Positions 51,284 to 59,861 of a stretch of 64,000 nt of DNA are shown here, one piece after another (position 1 is the first letter of the stretch; every line of letters begins with the position of its first letter). The notes beneath the pieces were generated by a model. That model ran no database searches, had not been told where the DNA came from, and was given only the letters and a program-made list of their open reading frames with translations. The position numbers and the translations under genes were made by a program. Where the stretch lies: the NCBI GenBank assembly GCA_019186965.1, contig JABARV010000003.1, positions 243,504-307,503 of the forward strand, read 5' to 3'. The stretch is from Turneriella sp. (GTDB lineage: Bacteria; Spirochaetota; Leptospiria; Turneriellales; Turneriellaceae).

Positions 51284-52341
51284 ACAATACAGACAAAGTC
51301 CATCCGCAAGTAGGGATTGTTACAAATCCATACGCTGGAAAAAATGCTGCTATTAGCCGCCGTAGCAAAGAGCTGCAACGCATTATTGGCAAACACGGAA
51401 TCGTAAAAGAAAGCCGAAACATGGATCAGCTAAAGTCAATCCTGTCGGAGTTTGCGGCGCACAAGCTTCCTTACATTGTATGCGACGGTGGAGACGGAAC
51501 AATCCACTGGATTGTAAACGCATACTTCGAAGTTTTACAAGAAACGAATGTCGAGGCGTTAGAAACTGCATTTCCTATTTTTATACCCACAAACGGTGGA
51601 ACAATAGATTTTCTTGCACGCAAAGTAGACGCAAAAGGCGGAACGTATAAAATTTTAAAAAAATTCCGAAAACTTTTAGAAACCAATTCTCTTCCTGCAC
51701 CCATAGCGTTACGTACGTTTATGATGACAGGAAAATATACCAAAGAACACCTGGGGACACAATACCGAAAGCTAGCTTTCGCCGGCGCCCTTGCGGGGTT
51801 TGCGCAAAAATTTTTCAACAAATATTACGAAAGCGGAAAGCCATCCCTACAAACCGTCGTAGAAGTGATTACTAAAACTTTTACGTCGACTGCATTTAGG
51901 GGAAGCTGGTTCGAGGCTTATGTACCCAAAGACATTGCAGCGTATTCCAACGAAATGTTTGACCCATTTGCTGCAGACGTAAAAATCGACGGGAAGCCTA
52001 TTGAGTACAAAAGGCTCAACACCCTCAATGTGGGTTCAATCGCCATCGAAATTAAAAATCTCATCAAGCTTTTTGCAAACGCAGACCGCGACAAAAAGCT
52101 CCACATGCACGTAGGCTATCTTGAGCCATTCGAGGTATTTTCCAACTTAGGTAATTTATTCGCAGGAACTGATTACACAGGCAAAGAACTTGTACAAAAA
52201 ACTGCCGACACAATCGATATCGTGTCTAAAGAGCCGGATGGATTAAATCCTTGTCTTGACGGCGAACTTTTTACTGGTATGGCAACAATGCACGTAAGTA
52301 TTGGCCCACACATCCGCTTTCTCGGTATCCGTGGAGATTAA
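51280..52341 (+). CDS. diacylglycerol/sphingosine-kinase-like lipid kinase domain protein
   Basis: 353 residues. The N-terminal DAGK catalytic core shows GIVTNPYAGKNA, GIVKESRNMDQL, VCDGGDGTIHWIVNAY (the GGDGT nucleotide loop) and FIPTNGGTIDFLARK. The C-terminal beta domain carries the second lobe. The GGTIDFLA segment departs from the usual GTxNDFAR. A phospholipid role with the DUF2505-like neighbour is inference. It overlaps the GH1 gene by 11 bases. Confidence 0.82.
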   Translation: MNNTDKVHPQVGIVTNPYAGKNAAISRRSKELQRIIGKHGIVKESRNMDQLKSILSEFAAHKLPYIVCDGGDGTIHWIVNAYFEVLQETNVEALETAFPIFIPTNGGTIDFLARKVDAKGGTYKILKKFRKLLETNSLPAPIALRTFMMTGKYTKEHLGTQYRKLAFAGALAGFAQKFFNKYYESGKPSLQTVVEVITKTFTSTAFRGSWFEAYVPKDIAAYSNEMFDPFAADVKIDGKPIEYKRLNTLNVGSIAIEIKNLIKLFANADRDKKLHMHVGYLEPFEVFSNLGNLFAGTDYTGKELVQKTADTIDIVSKEPDGLNPCLDGELFTGMATMHVSIGPHIRFLGIRGD

Positions 52342-53674
52342 AGAACCATTCCTCTGGGGCGCTGCAACCTCTGCATACCAAATCGAAGGCGCACGTTTTG
52401 CTGGCGGCAAAACCGATTCGATTTGGGATACCTTTGCACACCGGCGAAGAAAAATTAAAAACGGCGAAAATGCAGATATAACGTGCGAGCATTACCGCCG
52501 TTACGCAGAAGACATCCGCTTGATGCAAAAACTAAATCTGATGGCGTACCGTTTTTCTATTTCGTGGCCGCGTATTTTTCCGACGAAGAAGGGTGGCATA
52601 AATGCAAAAGGCCTCGACCATTACGATCGACTCGTCGACGCATTACTCAACGCAGGGATTCGTCCCTTTGTGACGCTTTACCATTGGGACTTACCACAAT
52701 ACTTGGAAGACAAAGGTGGCTGGACGCAAAGAGACACCATCCAATATTTTTGCGAGTATGCCAACGCATGCGCAAACAGGCTTGGCGATCGCGTTAAGAA
52801 CTTTATCGTCTTTAACGAACCCATGATTTTTTTGACTTTGGGATACCTTTTAGGTATCCATGCCCCTGGAAGGTACGGTTTTAAAAATTTTTTTCGCGCA
52901 AGCCATAATGTCCTCCTTGCACAAGGCGAGGCAGCGCGACTACTTAAAGCCAAGCTTCCCAACGCAGAAATCGGAACCACAATTTCTGCAACGGCAGCAT
53001 ACCCTGCTACAGAAAATATAAAAGATATAAATGCCGCTAAAAGGTTTGATTTACTCTACAATACTTTTTATCTTGAAGCAGCACTTTATGGAAAATATAC
53101 CACGGACAACTTCCCCTTCCTTAAAAAAATTGAAAAATATATTATAGAAGAAGACATGGATAAAATGCAATTCGATTTTGATTTTTGGGGAATCAATACA
53201 TACACACGTAAAATTGTATACGCAAGCAAAATTGTTCCATACGCAAAGTGGCGTGAAAAGAAAACTCCTAAAGAAAACCAAAAAACTATTTTAGGCTGGG
53301 AAGTCTATCCTGAAGGTATTTACGATTTACTTAAAAAATACGCTACCTACGATAAAATCAAAAAAATCTATATAACTGAAAATGGCGCTGCATTTGAAGA
53401 TCAGCTTGTCGCAGGGCGTGTTGTTGATACACAAAGGATTGAGTACCTACGTGCATATACTGCGCAGGTTATTAAAGCACGTAACGAAGGGGCGCCTATC
53501 TACGGGTACTTTGTTTGGTCGCTTTTAGATAATTTTGAATGGGCTGAGGGATTTAAGCCACGCTTTGGTTTGGTGTACGTCGATTATCCCTCTGGCCGCC
53601 GTTACATTAAAGACAGTGGATACTGGTACAGAGATTTTATACAAAAAAACAAAATAGCTCCAGATTTTATTTAA
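52331..53674 (+). CDS. GH1 beta-glucosidase-like glycoside hydrolase
   Basis: 447 residues, (beta/alpha)8 barrel of family GH1. FLWGAATSAYQIEGA opens the barrel; YRFSISWPRIFP and YHWDLPQYLEDKGGW follow. The acid/base Glu lies in FNEPM and the nucleophile Glu in ITENGAA, with WSLLDNFEWAEGFKPRFGLVYVDY at the end. The GTG at 52331 gives the usual N-terminus. No signal peptide, so cytoplasmic. The aglycone or phospho-substrate cannot be told. Confidence 0.92.
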   Translation: MEIKEPFLWGAATSAYQIEGARFAGGKTDSIWDTFAHRRRKIKNGENADITCEHYRRYAEDIRLMQKLNLMAYRFSISWPRIFPTKKGGINAKGLDHYDRLVDALLNAGIRPFVTLYHWDLPQYLEDKGGWTQRDTIQYFCEYANACANRLGDRVKNFIVFNEPMIFLTLGYLLGIHAPGRYGFKNFFRASHNVLLAQGEAARLLKAKLPNAEIGTTISATAAYPATENIKDINAAKRFDLLYNTFYLEAALYGKYTTDNFPFLKKIEKYIIEEDMDKMQFDFDFWGINTYTRKIVYASKIVPYAKWREKKTPKENQKTILGWEVYPEGIYDLLKKYATYDKIKKIYITENGAAFEDQLVAGRVVDTQRIEYLRAYTAQVIKARNEGAPIYGYFVWSLLDNFEWAEGFKPRFGLVYVDYPSGRRYIKDSGYWYRDFIQKNKIAPDFI

Positions 53675-54590
53675 CCTTTTTTCCCGAATTTAAAAACTGC
53701 TTTAACCCTTGGGTTAATGTTTCGACATTATGGGCTAACCGTGCCTGTGTCTCGCGCATCCTTTCAACCACCGGCATTGCAGCAACCTTTTGCGACCAAT
53801 CGTTATATTGCGTTTCTAACTTAATTAACCTTTCCTCAAATTCATCCATTGCTTTTTTTACTGTTTCTTTATTTTCATCAGCAAAATTTCCAAATTCGTA
53901 TTCAACAATATCGTCTCGCACCTTCCCCTTTGTCAAAAGGTGCATTTCAACTTGAAAATATTTTTGTATAAGAGAAAATCTACCTTCTTTCGCTAAACGC
54001 CGCACACTCACACGTAACGAAGTAGATTTTAAAAAATGCAGAGGCCGAAATTTAGAGGCGCGCTCAACAAGATCGTGGTCTTCGGCTAAACGTAAGGATT
54101 CATCAAACCCACCAATCCTTGCAAAAAGGCGCTTTGCAATAAAAATACAAAAACCCGCAGCGCGTGGATTTGTATTTGCATTCATCCGCACAGTAAGGTT
54201 TGCAAACGAAAATAAAATTTTATCGAGCCTTAAATCTGAAATAGGATAAAACGCACACGTCGCTAAATCTGCATAATCGTGTTCCATTTCTTGTATAGCT
54301 TTAGCTAAAAAATCAGGCGGCAATACAACATCTGCGTCAAAGAAAAAAAGAAATTCTCCCTCGGCGACGTGCGCTCCTCTATTTCTACCGACCCCAGGCA
54401 TTCCACCATCAACAACTCGCGCTCCATAGTCTTCTGCAAGGCTACGTGTTTTGTCTTTGGAACCTGCATCAGCTACAATAACTTCAAAATTTTGGAACGA
54501 CTGCGCTTTTAGAGAATCTAAAAGGTGCGGAAGATCTCGCTCCTCATTAAGGGTCGGAATTACAACACTAACTTTTTTTCGCTCTGCCAT
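53667..54590 (-). CDS. family 2 glycosyltransferase with C-terminal coiled coil
   Basis: 307 residues. The GT-A core has SVVIPTLNEERDLPHLLDSL, VIVADAGSKDKT and the metal-binding FFDADVVLPPDF, with the catalytic-type ED in LAEDHDLVERA. The first 200 residues complete the domain and a hydrophobic helix is present, then about 90 residues of charged helix (DEFEERLIKLETQYNDWSQ) follow as coiled coil. It is convergent with the GH1 gene and overlaps it by 8 bases. Acceptor unknown. Confidence 0.87.
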   Translation of the reverse strand: MAERKKVSVVIPTLNEERDLPHLLDSLKAQSFQNFEVIVADAGSKDKTRSLAEDYGARVVDGGMPGVGRNRGAHVAEGEFLFFFDADVVLPPDFLAKAIQEMEHDYADLATCAFYPISDLRLDKILFSFANLTVRMNANTNPRAAGFCIFIAKRLFARIGGFDESLRLAEDHDLVERASKFRPLHFLKSTSLRVSVRRLAKEGRFSLIQKYFQVEMHLLTKGKVRDDIVEYEFGNFADENKETVKKAMDEFEERLIKLETQYNDWSQKVAAMPVVERMRETQARLAHNVETLTQGLKQFLNSGKKVK

Positions 54591-54635
54591 AATCCATCTG
54601 GCTTAGAGAGACTCTTTGTGTCCAGTAGAAAGCCA

Positions 54636-54897
54636 CTAAGGAGCCTCATACGCCAACTCGCGGAATCTCTCTGCCAAAATTGCCGGATTAAATTCACCGG
54701 AACGAGTTCGCGGCACTTTCAGGCATTCTATGTGAGCCATCGAGGTCGTCAGCTCACGCCCATAAAAACTCGTTACCCTTGTCCGCAGGCCTTGATTCCA
54801 AGTGTTGTTTCCGTTCGTCTAACATCAGGGTTTCAAAAAATTCTTTGATAAAAGATTTGACCTTTCTTCTAAAATATTCATCTGTTTTCTTTTCCAT
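54636..54897 (-). pseudogene. IS256/mutator-type transposase, 5' remnant with frameshift
   Basis: From the ATG at 54897 (GGGGAG upstream) one frame reads KVKSFIKEFFETLMLDERKQHL...PADKGN, then near 54770 the frame shifts and continues FYGRELTTSMAHIECLKVPRTRSGEFNP...RFRELA. Both match the start of IS256-family transposases (NGyyeR...vPRtR). It ends after about 87 codons at 54636; the DDE domain is missing. The rest of 54590-55009 shows nothing else recognisable. Confidence 0.75.
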
Positions 54898-55009
54898 GTT
54901 CTCCCCTCTTGTTGCCTGCCCGGCACAATTGAGGAGGGCATTTCTAAACTGGCGTTACGCCGTCAGACACAGTTGATAGGACACTACCAATCTATCGACG
55001 CTCTCGTTC

Positions 55010-55052
55010 ATATCTTGTCGATTCAAAATCATATTTTGAATCGACAAGATAT
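55010..55052. repeat. perfect 20-bp inverted repeat upstream of the AAA_14 ATPase
   Basis: ATATCTTGTCGATTCAAAAT (55010-55029) and its exact reverse complement (55033-55052) flank a 3-base centre, 21 bases before the ATG at 55074. It could be an operator, a hairpin upstream of the ribosome site or an integration scar. Confidence 0.8.
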
Positions 55053-55073
55053 CCTCAGGCTGCACTCAAGCCC

Positions 55074-56210
55074 ATGCTTTTTGAGCGAGCGATCACTGAT
55101 TACATCAAAAAAATAGAGCGTAAATATCAGTGTATTGCCCTTTATGGGCCGCGTCAATCGGGAAAAACCACACTCGCCAAGGCGTTGTTCCCTACCTACG
55201 ACTATGTGTCTTTAGAAAATCCCGATTTACGGCTACGGGTGACTCACGACCCAGTGGGATTTCTAAAATCATACACGAAAAATCTTATTCTCGATGAAAT
55301 TCAAAGAGCCCCCGAATTGCTCTCCTATTTACAAGAGCGATTAGACTTCGGCAACCAAAGATTTATACTAACGGGTTCTAATAATTTGCTTCTCTCTGAC
55401 AAAATTGCCCAATCGCTTGCGGGACGAGTGAGGATACTCCATATTTTACCCTTACTTAGGTCTGAATTACCGCATAAAAAACAACCTGCCTATTTAGACA
55501 TGGCCCTATTTCAAGGCTCATACCCTAGAATATTTCACGAAGATTTAAGTGCAACCGAGTGGCTTGCCGACTATTACCAAACCTATGTTGAAAAAGATGT
55601 GCGAGCCGTATTGAATGTTGAAAACTTGGCTCAATTTGATAGATTCATTCGTCTTATGGCGGGACGCACAGGGCAACTCATGAACTTTGCCTCTTTGGCT
55701 AGCGATACCGGAATTTCGCAGCCGACTGCGGTGGCATGGTCTTCGGTTTTACAAGCTTCGTTTATCACTTTTTTGCTACAACCGCATTTTGCAAATTTTT
55801 CAAAACGCGTTATCAAAGCTCCGAAAGTTTATTTTTTTGATACGGGACTTTTGTGCTATTTACTGAGGATTTCTTCTCAAGATCAACTTGCTTCGCACCC
55901 ATTACGCGGCCAAATATTTGAAAATTGGATTATCTCAGAAGTCATTAAAAAATTTTATGCAAAAGGCGAAGAAGCTCCGGTATATTTTTGGCGCGACCAA
56001 CACGGCCATGAAGTAGACTTGGTTATCGACCGTGGGTCAAAACTCGAATTGATTGAAATTAAATCTTCTGCAACCTTTCATAGTGATTTTTGCAAACAAA
56101 TGATATGGCTCAATTCTCTTCAAGACTCTCAAGGCGGCAGTATTTACTATGGGGGCGACGAAAACTTTGAGTTTAATGGCTTTCAAATAAAAAGCTGGAA
56201 AAACACTTAA
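55074..56210 (+). CDS. AAA_14 / DUF4143 ATPase
   Basis: 378 residues. Walker A LYGPRQSGKTT (23-33), Walker B-like NLILDEIQRAPELLSYLQERLD and sensor LTGSNNLLLS are followed by the DUF4143 domain with FENWIISEVIKKF and a nuclease-like VDLVIDRGSKLELIEIKSS. This common, highly mobile family has no agreed function; defence or toxin-antitoxin roles have been suggested. No partner gene adjoins it. It sits among remnants, in keeping with transfer. Confidence 0.9.
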   Translation: MLFERAITDYIKKIERKYQCIALYGPRQSGKTTLAKALFPTYDYVSLENPDLRLRVTHDPVGFLKSYTKNLILDEIQRAPELLSYLQERLDFGNQRFILTGSNNLLLSDKIAQSLAGRVRILHILPLLRSELPHKKQPAYLDMALFQGSYPRIFHEDLSATEWLADYYQTYVEKDVRAVLNVENLAQFDRFIRLMAGRTGQLMNFASLASDTGISQPTAVAWSSVLQASFITFLLQPHFANFSKRVIKAPKVYFFDTGLLCYLLRISSQDQLASHPLRGQIFENWIISEVIKKFYAKGEEAPVYFWRDQHGHEVDLVIDRGSKLELIEIKSSATFHSDFCKQMIWLNSLQDSQGGSIYYGGDENFEFNGFQIKSWKNT

Positions 56211-56247
56211 AAAAAAGTTGTAAATTTCACAAAAAAAAAATAGACCT

Positions 56248-56814
56248 ATGTTCCATATAAAAATACAAGCAATGTTTATACTTGCCGCTGCGCTCTGCGC
56301 AGTACCCGCTTATGCAAAACCTGCAAAAACCGCTAAAGCCGCAGCCCCGGCAGCCGTAGCCACTCCGGTAGAAGTACCCACTCAACCGGCCGGACCTGAA
56401 AGGCCCGCAAATCGGCTTATCTGCATACATTACGCCTGTCAGCTTTTTACATTTTCATGCCGGTGCCAAAGTGTCTCCGGTGCGAGGCCCTGGTGATACG
56501 ACTCAGCAAGATAAAGAACGCCTCGGCGTCGCGGTTAGTCCCTTTCTTAATTTGGGTTTCAGACTCGGTAAACTCGGCCCTTAGGTATGGTCGTTCCGTT
56601 TATCGGCGCAAACTATTCTAAATATATCCCCTTTTTGAATTTTGATAAGCTCGACTACTCTTTCATTTCGGCAGTCGGTGGGCTCGAATTCATGGGAAAC
56701 GAAAGAGTGTTCGGACTTTCTTACGAACAACGCGTTGTTGCACTCGATTCGTCGATAAGCAACATGAGTTCGTGGCGCGCATCGATTTACGTCAGCTTTC
56801 TTTTCGGCGGATAA
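56248..56814 (+). pseudogene. outer-membrane barrel-like protein, two frameshifts
   Basis: Frame 1 (from 56248) gives signal peptide FILAAALCAVPAYA and an Ala/Pro-rich linker up to GPER. One extra base near 56400 moves the sense to frame 2: GPQIGLSAYITPVSFLHFHAG...LGVAVSPFLNLGFRLGKLGP. Near 56580 it moves again: MVVPFIGANYSKYIPFLNF...ASIYVSFLFGG, a typical barrel end strand. Reassembled, the product would be about 190 residues. Sequencing error at both sites is possible. Confidence 0.7.
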
Positions 56815-56855
56815 TCTCTCATGGTTTAACTGATTTACGAAGCTATAAGGCGAGT

Positions 56856-57065
56856 ATGAAAGTTTTATCTTTGGGGTCGATTGCAGTGTTTGTTTTTTTT
56901 ATGCTAGGCTGCATAAATCGGCCGACGGCGGCGGCAAATATTTTGAGGGTCGCCCTCAGGCGCGGCTGCCCAGTGGAGCTTTGCCTTGTAGGTAAAGGTC
57001 TGTGCAGTTTCTACATGTCCCGCCGCAGAGCGCCGCCAGTTGTCGCTGCGTCCATTTGTGCTTGA
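56856..57065 (+). pseudogene. lipoprotein N-terminus without a recognisable body
   Basis: KVLSLGSIAVFVFFMLGCINRP is a clear lipoprotein signal with lipobox FMLGC. After about 25 residues the frame runs through a GAGGG/CCCTC hairpin into sequence that looks non-coding (RRGCPVELCLVGKGLC). The rest of 56940-57119 holds nothing recognisable. Confidence 0.4.
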
Positions 57066-57119
57066 AGCGAACCTGCCGCAAAAGTGCGCCCTCTACGCGG
57101 TGGGGCAGCAAATTAAATC

Positions 57120-57347
57120 TTACGGCTTCTGCGCGCGGCGGTAGACAAGATAGAGCGGCACAGAAATACACAGCGAGATAATCGTCAGCGTCGTTTTCGC
57201 CGTCTCCGACCATTTATCGGGATCGCCGCCAAAAAGTTTCGCGACGCCCATAAAAATAAGTAGCGGCCAGCCCAGTATGAAAATCCATTTGATGATGCGT
57301 GTGACTGCCCACCAGATTCCATACGCTTCAAGCACGCCGCGCAGCAT
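57120..57347 (-). CDS. small membrane protein
   Basis: 75 residues from the ATG at 57347, with GAGG upstream: MLRGVLEAYGIWWAVTRIIKW, then two hydrophobic helices (IFILGWPLLIFMGVAKLF; LTIISLCISVPLYLVY) and a basic end RRAQKP. No family recognised. Confidence 0.5.
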   Translation of the reverse strand: MLRGVLEAYGIWWAVTRIIKWIFILGWPLLIFMGVAKLFGGDPDKWSETAKTTLTIISLCISVPLYLVYRRAQKP

Positions 57348-57378
57348 TATATTTTCCTCAAAAGACGGTAGATGCAAC

Positions 57379-57510
57379 CCTTAGCGGCACCGTCGAGCAT
57401 ATTTTGCTCGACCTCTCGTACAAGCACATTGTTGAAAAACTTGCACACTCCATTCGATATGAAAGACAAATAAATCGCCACGCTCAAAAAGTCGGTGAAA
57501 ATATCCAACG
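57379..57510 (-). pseudogene. duplicate fragment of the adjacent small lipoprotein gene
   Basis: The segment reads VCKFFNNVLVREVEQNMLDG, matching SCRLSNAELAREVEQSMLE of the gene at 57543-57830; about 50 bases match at DNA level. It then runs into the small membrane protein gene. A partial tandem duplication truncated on both sides. Confidence 0.5.
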
Positions 57511-57542
57511 TCCTTTATGGCCATGTCGAATTCTTGATAGCT

Positions 57543-57830
57543 TTACGGCTCGTGAATCTGCCATTGAAATGAATCGCCATCGTAGACGACATCGACAATC
57601 ACTTGCGTGGCTTCGCCATCGACCGCAAGGGTCATAATGCCAGAATACTGATTATTGCTCTTATGTGTGAGCAGCAACTTTTTTGCAATACGCCAGTCGA
57701 GGCCTTCTTTACGCCAAGTTTCGAGCATGCTTTGCTCGACCTCTCGCGCAAGCTCGGCGTTGGAAAGCCTGCACGAGGTGAGCGTAAGACAGAAGATTGG
57801 CAGCGCGATGCTAAAGAATAAAATTTTCTT
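57543..57830 (-). CDS. small lipoprotein, start codon unclear
   Basis: About 96 codons: KKILFFSIALPIFCLTLTSC forms a lipoprotein signal, followed by RLSNAELAREVEQSMLETWRKEGLDW and a compact beta domain (YSGIMTLAVDGEATQVIVDVVYDGDSFQWQIHEP). No ATG, GTG or TTG lies upstream in frame before a TAA; only a CTG does. The ATG at 57728 would lose the signal. Either CTG is used or the start has been destroyed. Confidence 0.5.
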   Translation of the reverse strand, partial: KKILFFSIALPIFCLTLTSCRLSNAELAREVEQSMLETWRKEGLDWRIAKKLLLTHKSNNQYSGIMTLAVDGEATQVIVDVVYDGDSFQWQIHEP

Positions 57831-57880
57831 GTAGTGCAGTGTTTTATTCCAAAGCGACGCGCTGCTTTAGGCGTGACTTT

Positions 57881-58138
57881 TTATATGAAAGCCTCGCCTT
57901 TTGCGTCTTGTTTGACGACGAACATCTCGACAATAACCCAAATCCACACGCCGATAAGAGGAACGAGGAGCCACCCAACCAGTAACGTCACAAGTAATTG
58001 TGCAACGGCGCGCCCAGTGTAGCCGGCATAGAAGTTGTGAGCTCCAAAACCTCCGAGAAAGAATGCGAGTAGAACATAGGTTGTTCGACTTTTACTACCT
58101 GGCACGGCAGCTGCGCCGCCGCTTGCTGTTTGCTGCAT
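57881..58138 (-). CDS. TM2-domain protein (short)
   Basis: 86 residues from the ATG at 58138, which has AAGGTG upstream. After a flexible N-terminus comes the TM2 domain: TTYVLLAFFLGGFGAHNFYAGYTGRAVAQLLVTLLVGWLLVPLIGVWIWVIVEMF, two helices with the conserved GAHNFYAG turn. The C-terminus DAKGEAF is typical. Function of TM2 proteins is unknown. The C-terminal part closely resembles the protein at 58404-59054. Confidence 0.83.
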   Translation of the reverse strand: MQQTASGGAAAVPGSKSRTTYVLLAFFLGGFGAHNFYAGYTGRAVAQLLVTLLVGWLLVPLIGVWIWVIVEMFVVKQDAKGEAFI

Positions 58139-58385
58139 GGCGAGCACCTTTGCCGGCACCGTCGCTGACATAGACGAGTAAATTTTTGTAGCGGTAGAGT
58201 CCACTCGTGAAACGGTACACCATCCGCGCGACCCACAATCACGGGATGTACTGCCCGCCGTGCGTGTGGCCAGCGAGCATCAGATCGTAGCCGTGCACCA
58301 ATGCACTTTTTACAAACGTGGGGCGGTGGGTTAACAGAACTGCCAAGTGGGATTTTCGACGCTTCGGAATTTGCGGCAGTGCTTC
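58130..58385 (-). pseudogene. metallophosphoesterase C-terminal remnant
   Basis: One frame reads AVLLTHRPTFVKSALVHGYDLMLAGHTHGGQYIP, including the metal-binding GHTHGGQ. After a frame change near 58240 another reads RFTSGLYRYKNLLVYVSDGAG, the usual ending of calcineurin-like phosphoesterases. The N-terminal half is lost at the junction with the TM2 gene at 58404, and the 3' end overlaps the start of the short TM2 gene. Confidence 0.7.
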
Positions 58386-58403
58386 ACCGAATCGACTTGC
58401 CTA

Positions 58404-59054
58404 TTATTCAAATGGCACACCATTTGCAGCTTGCTTTACAGTAAGCAGTTCAACAATTACCCAAACGGCAACAACAAAAAGTGGTAATACAAACCAACCA
58501 ATTATTACTGTAATTAGTAATTGAGCCACTGCACGATTAGTATAGCCTGCATAGAAATTGTGTGCACCAAAAATGCCTAAGAACCATCCGAGTAAAATAA
58601 ATGTACCACGATTCTTTGGCCCAAGATCATTATCAGCTGCTAGCTCTTTCTTACCATCAGCAGACTTAACTTTACCCATAGCTAGCTCTTGCTGCAAGGC
58701 TGTTTGATATTTTTTCCTCAGTTCAACAAACTCAGAGTAACCTATTTCAGCTGGATTAAATAAAGAACCTTCTTCAGGATCAATTTCACTTATAATTTTT
58801 TTTAAGGCTAATAATCCTTTATCAATATCGATTATAGCATTATTTATACGCGATGTTAAAGTTTCACCTGTTAGCAATCTTCGAAGTTTTGCACCTGCCT
58901 TGTAACCTGCTGCAGAAGCACCACTGCCTTGAACTGCATTAACTAATTTTACTTCAAACAAAGAACCACCTTTATAAGTTGGCTTTTTAGATATTAGTGC
59001 TTCTTCAGCTAAATTTTGATTAGCCAAAGAGATATGTAATTTAGTTTCACTCAT
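58404..59054 (-). CDS. TM2-domain protein (long), possibly 5'-truncated
   Basis: 216 residues: a soluble helical N-terminal 145 residues (KLRRLLTGETLTSRINNAIIDIDKGLLALKKIISEID), then the TM2 domain with GIFGAHNFYAGYTNRAVAQLL and GWFVLPLFVVAVWVIVELL. Coding-like sequence continues in frame upstream of the ATG to a stop near 59122 (VDINLDLLAGFFEAEAGYDIEDM) without a start codon, so the original 5' end may be lost. The gene is visibly more A/T-rich than its neighbours, a sign of transfer. Upstream, 59122-59236 has one short open stretch of no known type. Confidence 0.75.
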   Translation of the reverse strand: MSETKLHISLANQNLAEEALISKKPTYKGGSLFEVKLVNAVQGSGASAAGYKAGAKLRRLLTGETLTSRINNAIIDIDKGLLALKKIISEIDPEEGSLFNPAEIGYSEFVELRKKYQTALQQELAMGKVKSADGKKELAADNDLGPKNRGTFILLGWFLGIFGAHNFYAGYTNRAVAQLLITVIIGWFVLPLFVVAVWVIVELLTVKQAANGVPFE

Positions 59055-59236
59055 ATCTTCGATATCATAACCAGCTTCGGCTTCAAAAAACCCTGCTAAT
59101 AAATCTAAGTTAATATCAACGGTAGTCGATACTTACCCTCGGCGGTGTAACCCACCAAACAAACGCATCGAGTCTTTGGGGTTATGATTCATTCTGAAAG
59201 CATAGGGATAACGATACCTACCTTGATCGAGTTTGG

Positions 59237-59303
59237 ATTATGTCACATCAGGGGATAACTATCTCGACCGCATTATGTCGCATTAGGGGGTAACTATCCC
59301 CAG
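59237..59303. repeat. two inverted copies of the 39-bp repeat family
   Basis: ATTATGTCnCATnAGGGGnTAACTATC occurs at about 59237 and 59272 (period 35), the reverse complement of the units at 45842-45990. It lies about 110 bases upstream of a 141-residue gene whose 3' part also resembles the flank of the 45.8-kb array. Between them lie two TTnTACACTTTTTTTC-like direct repeats and a TCTCA/TGAGA hairpin. Confidence 0.8.
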
Positions 59304-59410
59304 ATGCGGTTTAGCGCAAAAAATCACACTTTTTTTCGAAATTTTACACTTTTTTTCTCAAAAGTGAGAAAATTTGAGCGTTTTTTGGTATTTAATATAT
59401 AGAGGGCAAT

Positions 59411-59836
59411 ATGTTAAAAACATCCATCAGCTTACCTAAAGACACCGTCAAGACGTGGGTCACAAACCACTGGGCGATAATGCGGATGTACGCACGGTTT
59501 TTGCGGGTCGTTGAGCGCAAGAGAAAGTTTCGGCGGGAGGTGACGCGGCAGTATAACTGGGGGAATGGGCGTTGCGTCATTGTGAAGGTGCGTTTTACGC
59601 CGAAGGAATACGATTCGCTGCATATGGTTGCGGCGGGGGCGCGCGTGAGTGTATCGTATCTCATTTATTATCTCATTCAATTTTGGGAAAGAATGTCCAA
59701 AAAAAGTGCCAAATTCGTTGTTGGGGGTAACTATGCGCCCAAGGTGCTGGAGTGGTCAAAAAAGAGGGTAAATTTTGAGGAAAAACTAACTTTCAGAAGG
59801 GCTGGTCCTAGATTCTTCCCTCCTCGAAGACCATAA
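59411..59836 (+). CDS. basic protein, possible ribbon-helix-helix, DUF1564-like
   Basis: 141 residues, strongly basic. GAGGG lies just before the ATG. LKTSISLPKDTVKTWV at the front and CVIVKVRFTPKEYDSLHMVAAGARVSVSYLIYYLIQFWERM in the middle look like the strand-helix-helix layout of ribbon-helix-helix proteins. It bears a loose resemblance to the DUF1564 family expanded in Leptospira; that link is tentative. It lies beside copies of the palindromic repeat, which makes it a candidate binder of those palindromes. Confidence 0.55.
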   Translation: MLKTSISLPKDTVKTWVTNHWAIMRMYARFLRVVERKRKFRREVTRQYNWGNGRCVIVKVRFTPKEYDSLHMVAAGARVSVSYLIYYLIQFWERMSKKSAKFVVGGNYAPKVLEWSKKRVNFEEKLTFRRAGPRFFPPRRP

Positions 59837-59861
59837 CCCTCAGAGCAAGCCAAGAAATTTA

